Origin: Glutamicibacter sp. PS
GTDB taxonomy: Bacteria > Actinomycetota > Actinomycetes > Actinomycetales > Micrococcaceae
Assembly: GCA_031317595.1 (NCBI GenBank)
Contig: JANCMB010000001.1
Span: forward strand, 1,668,971 to 1,732,970
DNA: 64,000 nucleotides
Direction: 5' to 3'
The notes below the pieces were generated by a model that saw only the letters and a program-made list of their open reading frames with translations, searched no databases and was not told the origin of the DNA. The position numbers were made by a program, and so were the translations under genes. Numbering within the stretch: position 1 is the first letter of the stretch; each line of letters begins with the position of its first letter. Of this stretch, positions 46,364 through 54,400 are shown piece by piece.

Positions 46364-47374
46364 CTAGGCCCCCTTACGTGCTTTAGGATCCAGTGCATCA
46401 CGCACTGCGTCACCGAGCATGATGAAGCTCAGGACGGTAACGGACAGGAACAATGCTGGCCACATCAGAACCATTGGGTTACTGCGCAACTGCGTCTGGG
46501 CCGATGCGATGTCGTTGCCCCAGCTCATAATGTCTGGTGGAAGGCCAACGCCGATGAACGAAAGTGTCGCCTCAGCAACGATGTATACACCCAAGTTCAC
46601 CGTGGACACCACGATGATCGGTGCTAGTGAATTGGGAACAACGTGCCGTAGCAATGCCTTGAAACGCGAGAGGCCCAGGGCTCGCGAGGCAGTCACGAAA
46701 TCTGCGTTACGCACCTCGATCACGGCGCCGCGGGCAATACGTGCAATCTGTGGCCAACCAAAAACGGCAAGTGTGACAATAACCGTCCATGGACTCTTAT
46801 TATCGCGGAATACCGGAAGCTGCATCATGATGATGGCGCCGAGGATGAGCGGCAGGGCGAAGAACACGTCGCCTAGGCGAGCCAGCACCGCGTCCAGCCA
46901 TCCGCCGTAGTACCCAGCGAGGGCACCGATGGTCGTTCCCAGAAGCACGGTCAAGATAGTGGTGAAAACGCCCACCATCAGCGAAGCACGCGTCCCGTAG
47001 ATTGCTCGAGAGTAAATGTCGCAGCCTTGGAAGTTGTATCCCATCGGATGCCCTGACACTGCTGGTCCATTCGAGTTTTCAAGAACACAATGCGTGGGAT
47101 CGACCGAAGTAAAGAGATTCGGTAGCGCCGCTACGACGATAATTGCCACAATCAGAATGGACGAGATGATGAACAGCGGACGTTTGCGTAGCGATCGCCA
47201 AGCCTCAGCCCACATGGACAGCGGCTTTCCGGTTTCCTTTACCGCGTCGACGCCCTGGAGGGGCGTTTCACTGATTGGAGCAACGAAGTGCTCGATCTTG
47301 TAGTTGGAGACTTTGCCCTCGCGTTTCCCGCGAGGAGCACCGGCCTCTGGATTAGGAGTCAGATTCTCAGGCAT
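46364..47374 (-). CDS. peptide ABC transporter permease (DppC-like)
   Basis: 336 aa from ATG 47374, overlapping the upstream permease by 8 bases. A soluble N-terminus of about 65 residues is followed by membrane segments, an extracytoplasmic loop with CVLENSNGPAVSGHPMGYNFQGCDIYSR (two Cys, possible disulfide), and the signature NADFVTASRALGLSRFKALLRHVVPNSLAPI. Second permease of operon B. Confidence 0.93.
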   Translation of the reverse strand: MPENLTPNPEAGAPRGKREGKVSNYKIEHFVAPISETPLQGVDAVKETGKPLSMWAEAWRSLRKRPLFIISSILIVAIIVVAALPNLFTSVDPTHCVLENSNGPAVSGHPMGYNFQGCDIYSRAIYGTRASLMVGVFTTILTVLLGTTIGALAGYYGGWLDAVLARLGDVFFALPLILGAIIMMQLPVFRDNKSPWTVIVTLAVFGWPQIARIARGAVIEVRNADFVTASRALGLSRFKALLRHVVPNSLAPIIVVSTVNLGVYIVAEATLSFIGVGLPPDIMSWGNDIASAQTQLRSNPMVLMWPALFLSVTVLSFIMLGDAVRDALDPKARKGA

Positions 47375-48293
47375 AACGGATCCTCGGGTCAAGCAGGGCG
47401 TAGAGCATATCCACGACGAGATTCGCGACAACGAAAATGATCACGAGCACGCCAACAATGGCTACAACGGTAGGAGTCTCTCCGAAGCGGATTGCCTTGA
47501 ACAATAGGTTGCCGATACCGGGCACGTTGAAGATGCCCTCGGTGACAATCGCGCCACCCATAAGCGCACCGAGGTCGGCACCCAAGTAGGTCACGACAGG
47601 GATCAGCGAGTTGCGCAGAATGTGCACGGTAATAACGCGTGGGCGGCTCAAGCCTTTGGCGGTAGCGGTACGGACATAATCTGCGGTCTTATTCTCAATC
47701 ACCGACGTACGCGTTAGACGCAAAACGTACGCGAAGGAAACTAGACCGAGAACCAAACCGGGAAGGATTAACTCACCCCAAGTTGCTTGACCGGAAACCG
47801 TTGGTTTGGCCCATCCAAGCTGGACACCGACAACCACCTGTAGCACGAATCCGAGTACGAAAGTCGGTACAGCAATCACCAGCAGCGACAGCACGAGTAC
47901 GGTGGAGTCGAAGATTTTGCCCTTGCGCATGCCGGCGATCACACCGAAAATAATGCCGAAGACGGCCTCAATAGCCATGGCAATCACGGCTAGTCGTGCG
48001 GTCACGGGGAATGCTCGTGCCAGCAGGTCCTTCACTTCCTGCCCGGAGAATGACATGCCCAGATCGAAGGTGAAGAGATTTTTGAGGTACAGGCCGTACT
48101 GGACCCAGAACGGTTTGTCCAGGTTGTATTGAGCCCGCAGCGCGTCCTCGACGGCCGGTGACATCGGCTTGCCTCCGGAGAGCGCCGCGATGGGGTCTCC
48201 GGGCGTGGCGAAGACCAAGAAGTAAACCAGCAACGTGGCCCCGATAAAGACCGGGATCAGCTGCAGGAATCGTTTAAGCACAAAACTGATCAT
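47367..48293 (-). CDS. peptide ABC transporter permease (DppB-like)
   Basis: 308 aa, ordinary length for the family, unlike its counterpart in operon A. Six membrane segments; N-terminus FVLKRFLQLIPVFIGATLLVYFLV, signature DYVRTATAKGLSRPRVITVHILRNSLIPVVTYLG, and end NLVVDMLYALLDPRIRYA. ATG with AAGGA seven bases upstream. Confidence 0.94.
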   Translation of the reverse strand: MISFVLKRFLQLIPVFIGATLLVYFLVFATPGDPIAALSGGKPMSPAVEDALRAQYNLDKPFWVQYGLYLKNLFTFDLGMSFSGQEVKDLLARAFPVTARLAVIAMAIEAVFGIIFGVIAGMRKGKIFDSTVLVLSLLVIAVPTFVLGFVLQVVVGVQLGWAKPTVSGQATWGELILPGLVLGLVSFAYVLRLTRTSVIENKTADYVRTATAKGLSRPRVITVHILRNSLIPVVTYLGADLGALMGGAIVTEGIFNVPGIGNLLFKAIRFGETPTVVAIVGVLVIIFVVANLVVDMLYALLDPRIRYA

Positions 48294-48370
48294 GAGAGCG
48301 TCCTTCCAGACGCAAGGCGTGAATAAGCCATGGTGAATCCTGAGAAATTGAGGCGACGGTACACGCCAAA

Positions 48371-48400
48371 GGGAGACCCTGATAAAGCCTCGGGTCTCCC
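48371..48400 (-). terminator. intra-operon hairpin after the second binding protein
   Basis: GGGAGACCC (48371-48379) pairs with GGGTCTCCC (48392-48400) between the binding protein and permease genes, the same arrangement as in operon A. Confidence 0.75.
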
Positions 48401-48453
48401 TCGACGTAGTTCTCAGACTCGGAGCCAGTTGGCCCCAAGTCGGATCCGGCTAG

Positions 48454-50085
48454 TTACTTGCCGGTGATTTCTTGGTAGAGCGGCACGCCGTTCCAACCAA
48501 AGGTGACGTTCTCAACGTTATTGCTCCAGCCACCCTGGACTGCCTGGTACCACAGCGGGATCGCCGGCAGATCCTTCATCAGGATTTCCTGTGCCTTGTT
48601 GAAAACCTCCGCGCCTTCCTGCGGAGTCTTGGCAGCCAAGCCCTCTGACAGTGCCTTGTCGAACTCCTCCGAGGAGTACTTTCCGTCGTTCGAACCAGCG
48701 TCGGTGCCGAAGAGCGGGCCAAGGAAGTTGTACAGCGACGGGTAGTCAGCCTGCCAACCGGTGCGGAACGCGCCGGTCATCTTGTACTTGGTGACCTCGT
48801 TACGCAGTTCCTTGAAGGAGGTGTATGGCTTCGGCGCCACATTGATGCCCAAGTTGTTCTTGACCTGGTTCACCACGGCTTCGACGTATTCCTTGTTACC
48901 GGCACCGTCGACGTTGTAACCGATGGTCAGCTCGCTGTCGCCAAACTTCGAGATCTTCTCAGCTTCGGCCCAACGCTTCTTGGCTTCTTCTGGGTTGTAG
49001 GTTAGAACCTCGGCACCCGGAAGGGCGTCGTTGTAACCTTCGAGCACCGGAGCGGTGAAGTCCTTTGCGATGACCTTGCCACCGTAGTAGATCTTGTCGA
49101 TGATCTGCTGACGATCGATAGACATCGAGATGGCCTGACGACGCAGGTTACCCTCTTCGTCCTGCTTGAAGTGATCCAAGTAGCTCGGGATGGTGATGGT
49201 GGCGTTGCCAGCGTATGGCGAGTTCACCGAGCGGTCACCCAGATCGTCCTGGTACTGGGCCAGATTCATTGGGGGCACCTGATCGAGCACATCCAGGTTG
49301 TCGGAGACGAGATCCTGGTAGGCAGCCTCGGTCGACTGGTACACCTTGAAGTTGATGCCACCGTTCTGCGCTTCGCGTGGGCCGTCATAGTTCTCGTTTG
49401 GCTCGAGCATGAGGTTGACGTCGTGGTTCCACTCGGTCAACTTGTATGGACCGTTGCCCACCGGGTTCTGGCCGAAGGCGTCAGGGTCTTCGAAGGCGGC
49501 TTCCGGAAGTGGGTAGAAGGCGGTGTAGCCCAAGCGCTGCGGGAAGTCAGATTCCGGCTGGGACAGCTCGACGGTGAAGGTGGTCTCGTCGACGACCTTC
49601 AGGCCTTCCATGACATCGGTCTTGGCGTCCTTAGCCTGCACCTCGTCAAAGCCCTTGATGGACTCGAAGAAGTAGGAGTTCAGCTGAGCGTTCTTTGCCG
49701 CAGCGCCGAAGTTCCACGCGTCCACGAAGGAGGAAGAGGTGATTGGCGAACCATCGGAGAACTTCTGGTCTGCCTTGATCTTGATCGTGTAGTTCTGGGA
49801 GTCCTCGGTTTCGATGGACTCGGCCAGTTCGTTGACGACCTTACCCTTGGCGTCGTAGCTCACGAGGCCGGTGAAGATCATATCCATTACGCGACCGCCA
49901 CCAACTTCGTTGGTGTTTGCCGGCAGCAGACCGTGCTGCGGCTCGGTGGTGTTGGCGGTGATGACCTTGTTGGTGTCGCCTCCGCCGCCGTTGCCGCCGG
50001 CTTCATTGCCGCCGCCGCAAGCGGTCAGGGTCAACGCCAAGGCGGCGGACAGAGCCAGCGCCTTCGATGCGTGCGAGTTCCGCAT
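48454..50085 (-). CDS. peptide ABC transporter substrate-binding lipoprotein (family 5)
   Basis: 543 aa from ATG 50085, six bases after GAGGAG; an adjacent ATG is the alternative. Signal peptide with lipobox LTLTACGGG, then a Gly-rich linker. The family 5 core shows NYTIKIKADQKFSDGSPITSSSFVDAWNF and QPESDFPQRLGYTAFYPLPEAAF, resembling OppA/DppA of Gram-positives. First gene of operon B; its ligand may differ from that of operon A since sequence similarity between the two looks low. Confidence 0.94.
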   Translation of the reverse strand: MRNSHASKALALSAALALTLTACGGGNEAGGNGGGGDTNKVITANTTEPQHGLLPANTNEVGGGRVMDMIFTGLVSYDAKGKVVNELAESIETEDSQNYTIKIKADQKFSDGSPITSSSFVDAWNFGAAAKNAQLNSYFFESIKGFDEVQAKDAKTDVMEGLKVVDETTFTVELSQPESDFPQRLGYTAFYPLPEAAFEDPDAFGQNPVGNGPYKLTEWNHDVNLMLEPNENYDGPREAQNGGINFKVYQSTEAAYQDLVSDNLDVLDQVPPMNLAQYQDDLGDRSVNSPYAGNATITIPSYLDHFKQDEEGNLRRQAISMSIDRQQIIDKIYYGGKVIAKDFTAPVLEGYNDALPGAEVLTYNPEEAKKRWAEAEKISKFGDSELTIGYNVDGAGNKEYVEAVVNQVKNNLGINVAPKPYTSFKELRNEVTKYKMTGAFRTGWQADYPSLYNFLGPLFGTDAGSNDGKYSSEEFDKALSEGLAAKTPQEGAEVFNKAQEILMKDLPAIPLWYQAVQGGWSNNVENVTFGWNGVPLYQEITGK

Positions 50086-50183
50086 CATAATCTCCTCAAC
50101 AGTAGAGTTGCCTTCCAGCATTCTTCGAGTGCGTCACACATCGGGGTGAGCAAATGCACTTCGTGAACGAGGTTACAACAAAC

Positions 50184-50212
50184 ATTACGAAACAACTAAT
50201 GAATACTTTCAA
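50184..50212 (-). promoter_or_regulatory. candidate promoter of peptide-ABC operon B
   Basis: On the minus strand TTGAAA is separated by 17 bases from CGTAAT, about 100 bases upstream of the binding-protein start. Confidence 0.45.
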
Positions 50213-50279
50213 TCAGTGGGACGCTTCGAGCAAAGTCTAGGTCGATATGTGAAGCGTCATCTTCATGATCCCTAGTCAG

Positions 50280-51581
50280 CTAGGCAAACAAATTCACCAT
50301 GCCCGGGTTAGTTAAGATTTGGCCAAGATCTGCGAGAAATTCACTCCCCTCCTTGCCGTCGATCACCCGATGGTCGAACGAGAGGGCGAGGGTGGTCGTG
50401 TGACGAAGAGCGACTTCGCCGCGATACTCCCACGGACGGCGGGCCACTTGGCCCAGCGCAATGATGCCGGATTGACCCGGTGGGATAATTGGTGTACCAG
50501 CGTCGACACCAAATACGCCAACGTTCGTCACGCTGAAGGTGCCACCGGTTAGCTGGGCGGGGCTGAGCGTTCCTTCACGGCCCTGGCGGATCAGCTCGGA
50601 GAGCTCCCTGGCAAACACATCGAGCGTCATCGCCGAGGCGTCATGAACGACCGGAACCAACAGACCCCGCTCGCTGGCGACGGCCATACCGAGGTTCACC
50701 GTTCCGCGTTGCAGGATGTGGCCATGCTCCTGAACCCAAATTGAGTTCAACGCACGATGCCGCGCCAATAACTTGACCGCGGTGAACGCGGCGAAGGTCG
50801 TGAAGTTGATCTTCGTATCCTTCAGGCTGCGGTGTGCCCGAAGTTGTTCGACCAGCGAGAGTGATTCGGTCACATCAACGGTGAGGAACTCCGTGACGTG
50901 CGGTGCCGTGAAGGCCGAACTCACCATGGCGGCCGCTGTGGCCTTGCGCACCGCGCTGGGGATGATCACCTGATCGCGATCGGTTTCTACCGTACCGGAG
51001 GTTGTTTCCGCCGTCGGCTGGGAGGAGGCCGGTTGTGCAATCAGTGCTTGCACATCTTCACGGGTCACCAGACCCTCCGGACCTGTGCCCTGGATCGTTT
51101 CCAGATCGATGCCGTGATCGCGTGCGAGCTTGCGTACCGGCGGGGTGCTACGCGTTACGTAGCGACGTTCGCTTGGCTCTTCGGCGAGCGCCTGCTGGTC
51201 CGGCACGGGTACGGCGGCAGCTAGCGCGGAGCCGCGACGGCGACGCGCTGGCCGGTGCCCACCGGAGGACGGGGCGCCGTAGCCAACCAGGGTGGGGGTG
51301 CGTTTCGGGGCGGGTTTGTCGCTGCCCGGTGCCCCTGAGTCGGAGGCAATCGTTAGAAGTGGCCCGCCCACCGGAACCACGGTGCCTGGTTCGGCGTGAA
51401 TTTCGGCCACCACGCCGGCATATGGGCACGGCAGTTCGACGACCGCTTTCGCGGTTTCTACCTCGGCGATCACCTGATTTAGCGAGACTTCCTGGCCCAC
51501 CTCGACCTTCCAGTTCAACACCTCGGATTCGGTAAGCCCCTCCCCTAAGTCTGGAAGGGTGAAAACTTGCGTTGCGCTCAT
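50280..51581 (-). CDS. bkdC: dihydrolipoamide acyltransferase (E2) of branched-chain 2-oxoacid dehydrogenase
   Basis: 433 aa. One N-terminal lipoyl domain (LPDLGEGLTESEV, lipoyl-Lys near 45 in VETAKAVVE), a flexible linker, a peripheral-subunit-binding domain (VRKLARDHGIDLETIQGTGPEGLVTREDV, about 147-180), and a catalytic domain ending in SFDHRVIDGKEGSEFLADL with the active-site HxxxDG. The ATG overlaps the E1b stop as ATGA. No E3 (lipoamide dehydrogenase) gene is nearby, so E3 must come from elsewhere. Confidence 0.93.
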   Translation of the reverse strand: MSATQVFTLPDLGEGLTESEVLNWKVEVGQEVSLNQVIAEVETAKAVVELPCPYAGVVAEIHAEPGTVVPVGGPLLTIASDSGAPGSDKPAPKRTPTLVGYGAPSSGGHRPARRRRGSALAAAVPVPDQQALAEEPSERRYVTRSTPPVRKLARDHGIDLETIQGTGPEGLVTREDVQALIAQPASSQPTAETTSGTVETDRDQVIIPSAVRKATAAAMVSSAFTAPHVTEFLTVDVTESLSLVEQLRAHRSLKDTKINFTTFAAFTAVKLLARHRALNSIWVQEHGHILQRGTVNLGMAVASERGLLVPVVHDASAMTLDVFARELSELIRQGREGTLSPAQLTGGTFSVTNVGVFGVDAGTPIIPPGQSGIIALGQVARRPWEYRGEVALRHTTTLALSFDHRVIDGKEGSEFLADLGQILTNPGMVNLFA

Positions 51582-52579
51582 CGGGCGGCTCCCAGTGCGG
51601 TTACTTCGTCTCGTCGCATCACGGTATCCACGGCATGCAACACGCGGTCTAGGTCAGGTAGGTGGTGGTGCTCAAGTTTTGAGGGAGGGTACGGCACATC
51701 GAAACCGGTCACCCGCAATGGAGCATGGTCAAGGTAGTCAAAGCAGCGTTCTGTGATGCCGGCGGCGATTTCGGCGCCCAGACCGCCCTGTGCGCTGGCC
51801 TCGTGCACGATCACCACACGGCCGGTGTGTTTCACCGACTGAGTGATGGTGCTCCAATCCAAGGGGTCGAGGGTGCGTAGGTCGATAACTTCCATCGAGA
51901 TCTGCTCGTCTTCGGCCGCTACCGCCGCATCGTTCAAGGTGTACACGGTCGGGCCATAGCCGATGGCCGTCACGTCATCGCCGCGTCGCACCACACGGGC
52001 ACATGGCGCCTCATCGCGCCACTGGTCTCCATAGGGCAGCTCGGCCTTTTCGTGATAACGGCGTTTGGGTTCGAAGAAAATGACCGGATCGTCACAATCG
52101 ATGGCCTGCCGCAACATCGTGTAGGCGTCTTCGACGGTGGACGGGGCGAAGACGCGCAAGCCTGCAGTATGCACAAAGTAGGCTTCGGGCGACTCGGAGT
52201 GATGTTCCGGCGAGCCAATACCGCCGCCGAAAGGGATCCGGACGGTGACCGGCATCTTGACTCGTCCACGGGAGCGGTAGTGCAATTTTGCTAGCTGCGA
52301 GACAAGCTGGTCGAACGCCGGGTAGGTGAAGCCATCGAACTGGATTTCCACGACCGGACGGTAGCCACGGTAGGCCAAACCGATTGCGGTACCGACGATC
52401 CCGGACTCGGCCAACGGGGTGTCGATCACCCGATGTTCACCGAACTGCGACTTCAGTCCATCGGTCACGCGGAAAACACCGCCAAGCGTACCGATATCTT
52501 CGCCGAGCAGCACGACCTTTTCATCGTCGGTGAGCGCGTCACGCAACGAGGTGTTCAGTGCTTGAATCATGGTTGGCAT
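51578..52579 (-). CDS. bkdB: 2-oxoacid dehydrogenase E1 beta subunit
   Basis: 333 aa. Transketolase-type pyrimidine-binding domain: LLGEDIGTLGGVFRVTDGLKSQFGEHRVIDTPLAESGIVGTAIGLAYRGYRPVVEIQF, with the conserved Glu/Asp and PLAE block, and the C-terminal transketolase domain (VSTITQ-like GRVVIVHEASAQGGLGAEIAA). The start overlaps the E1a stop (TGATG). Forms the alpha2beta2 E1 that decarboxylates branched-chain 2-oxoacids with thiamine diphosphate. Confidence 0.94.
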   Translation of the reverse strand: MPTMIQALNTSLRDALTDDEKVVLLGEDIGTLGGVFRVTDGLKSQFGEHRVIDTPLAESGIVGTAIGLAYRGYRPVVEIQFDGFTYPAFDQLVSQLAKLHYRSRGRVKMPVTVRIPFGGGIGSPEHHSESPEAYFVHTAGLRVFAPSTVEDAYTMLRQAIDCDDPVIFFEPKRRYHEKAELPYGDQWRDEAPCARVVRRGDDVTAIGYGPTVYTLNDAAVAAEDEQISMEVIDLRTLDPLDWSTITQSVKHTGRVVIVHEASAQGGLGAEIAAGITERCFDYLDHAPLRVTGFDVPYPPSKLEHHHLPDLDRVLHAVDTVMRRDEVTALGAAR

Positions 52580-53721
52580 CAGGCATCCTGCCCTTCGAAA
52601 GTCGCCAAATATTCGAGGTAGCCGGTGCGTTGCGCTTCAATGAGCGGATGAGGTTCGGCGTACACGTTCTCGAAGAGTGCTTCGGGACCTGGATCCGGCA
52701 TGGAGGTGATGGCAGCGCGCAGATCGGCGGCGAGCTGGTCGGCTGCTTCCTCGGCTCGACGTTCCATGGCCGGAAGGTCCGCACCCATCTTCTCTAGGTA
52801 TTTACGCAAGCGATCGATCGGGTCCTTCGCACGCCACTTATCGAGTTGCTCCTCGGTGCGATACCGGGTGGGGTCGTCGGCAGTGGTGTGTGCACCCATG
52901 CGGTAAGTGACGGCCTCGATGAATACCGGGCCTAGTCCGTGGCGCACATATTCGGTGGCAGCCTTGGTGGCCGCATACACCGCCAAAACGTCATTGCCAT
53001 CTACCCGCCACACCTTGAGTCCGAAGCCATGTGCTCGGTCTGCGATCTGCGTCCGGCTTTGCAAACCGACGGGTTCGGAGATGGCCCACTGGTTGTTCTG
53101 GCAGAAGAACACCACGGGTGCTTGGTAGCTAGCGGCGAAGACCATGGCTTCATTGACGTCACCTTGGCTCGTCGCACCGTCACCAAAGTATCCGAACGCC
53201 ACCTGGTGCGACCCGTCGAATTTAATGCCCAGCGCGTAGCCGACGGCATGTAGCGCTTGAGCGCCGATCACAATCTGCTGGCACGCAATATTGACCTGGT
53301 ATGGGTCCCAGCCGCTCGGGGTGACTCCGCGCCAAACGCTGAGCAGGTCTTGAGCCTTGACGCCGCGCGCCCAGGCGACCGCGTGTTCACGGTATGAGGG
53401 GAATATAAAGTCGTCGTTTCGGGCAGCGCGAATCGAGCCGATCTGCGCTGCCTCCTGCCCCAATAGGGGTGCCCAAAGCCCTAGCTGGCCCTGTCGCTGC
53501 AGTGCATTGGCCTCGGCGTCCATGCGCCTGACCACGACCATGTCACGCAGGAAATCTGACAGCATGGCGGGTGTCAGATTGGCCAGGTAATGGTCCAGTT
53601 CGGTATCGGGGATTCGTTCTCCATCGGTGCTAAGTACCTGGTGGGTCGGTAGACCCTCGGCATCAACATCCATGCGTTGCGTGGACACGATCGGCATCCT
53701 TAATCTCGCGTGCTCGGTCAT
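52579..53721 (-). CDS. bkdA: 2-oxoacid dehydrogenase E1 alpha subunit
   Basis: About 380 aa from ATG 53721; ATG 53697 is a second option, and neither has a strong ribosome binding site. The thiamine diphosphate motif is GYFGDGATSQGDVNEAMVFAASYQAPVVFFCQNN (GDG ... NN). RYRTEEQLDKW and MVVVRRMDAEANALQRQGQLG are characteristic of the branched-chain rather than pyruvate enzyme. First gene of the bkd operon, divergent from an Lrp/AsnC gene. Confidence 0.93.
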   Translation of the reverse strand: MTEHARLRMPIVSTQRMDVDAEGLPTHQVLSTDGERIPDTELDHYLANLTPAMLSDFLRDMVVVRRMDAEANALQRQGQLGLWAPLLGQEAAQIGSIRAARNDDFIFPSYREHAVAWARGVKAQDLLSVWRGVTPSGWDPYQVNIACQQIVIGAQALHAVGYALGIKFDGSHQVAFGYFGDGATSQGDVNEAMVFAASYQAPVVFFCQNNQWAISEPVGLQSRTQIADRAHGFGLKVWRVDGNDVLAVYAATKAATEYVRHGLGPVFIEAVTYRMGAHTTADDPTRYRTEEQLDKWRAKDPIDRLRKYLEKMGADLPAMERRAEEAADQLAADLRAAITSMPDPGPEALFENVYAEPHPLIEAQRTGYLEYLATFEGQDA

Positions 53722-53751
53722 CTCGGCCCGGCGATCATATTCCCGGGTATG

Positions 53752-53767
53752 TGTGATGCTACTCACA
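53752..53767. promoter_or_regulatory. perfect CRP/GlxR-type palindrome in the bkd/Lrp intergenic region
   Basis: TGTGA-TGCTAC-TCACA matches the CRP/GlxR consensus at all ten conserved positions. It is 31 bp upstream of the E1a start and 84 bp upstream of the Lrp start. Confidence 0.65.
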
Positions 53768-53850
53768 ATATGCACACCGCACAATGCTTAGGCGGTGAAT
53801 GGAGCACTTTGCCCTGTTTCATCCGCCGAATGGGTGCTAATCTGCGCTTT

Positions 53851-54318
53851 ATGGTGAACGTGGACATGACCGACCGGCGCATTCTGCTGGCCCTGACCGA
53901 ACTGGCAAAGCGTAGCGCCGCGTCGCTTGCGGAGCACCTGAACCTCGGCCGCAATACCGTGCAGTCGCGGCTCAATCGACTGGAGAACGAGGTGCTTCTG
54001 GGCCAGGAGGTGCGCGTTCCGCCCCACGCCTTGGGCTACAACCTTTTGGCCTTTATCGAATTGCACGTCGAGCAGCACCATCTCGCCTCGATCACCGAAT
54101 CGCTAGCCAAGATGCCGCAGGTACTTGAGGCTCACGGATTGACCGGATCGGCCGATATTTTGGTCCGTGTCTGCGCCGTCGATGCCCATGATCTCTTCCG
54201 GATTCATGGTCAGCTTCTCCACCTGCCCGGAGTAACCCGCGCCGATTCGGCACTGGCAATGGCAGATCTGGTCCCCTACCGCACCAGCGAATTGCTGCGG
54301 CATTCGCTCAGCGAATGA
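53851..54318 (+). CDS. Lrp/AsnC family regulator, probable bkd regulator
   Basis: 155 aa from ATG 53851 (MVNVDMTDRRIL). N-terminal AsnC helix-turn-helix (DRRILLALTELAKRSAASLAEHLNLGRNTVQSRLNRLENEVLL) and a RAM ligand-binding domain (LLAFIELHVEQHHL, ADILVRVCAVDAHDLF). No Shine-Dalgarno is seen and TAATCT lies seven bases before the ATG, so the mRNA may be leaderless. Divergent placement suggests control of the bkd genes by branched-chain amino acids, as for BkdR in other bacteria. Confidence 0.88.
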   Translation: MVNVDMTDRRILLALTELAKRSAASLAEHLNLGRNTVQSRLNRLENEVLLGQEVRVPPHALGYNLLAFIELHVEQHHLASITESLAKMPQVLEAHGLTGSADILVRVCAVDAHDLFRIHGQLLHLPGVTRADSALAMADLVPYRTSELLRHSLSE

Positions 54319-54341
54319 CCTATCTATCCGCGCACGCAAAA

Positions 54342-54373
54342 GATGCCCCGAAGCCCGTGAGCTTCGAGGCATC
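54342..54373. terminator. bidirectional terminator
   Basis: GATGCC-C-CGAAGC pairs with GCTTCG-A-GGCATC across a short loop, between the convergent Lrp and actP genes. Confidence 0.85.
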
Positions 54374-54400
54374 CCCTGCATGCGATGAGTTGATATTTAC

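Noticed and set aside
50247-50262. TGTGAAGCGTCATC as a CRP-like site before peptide operon B
   Set aside because: The half-sites are four rather than six bases apart and the second is imperfect.
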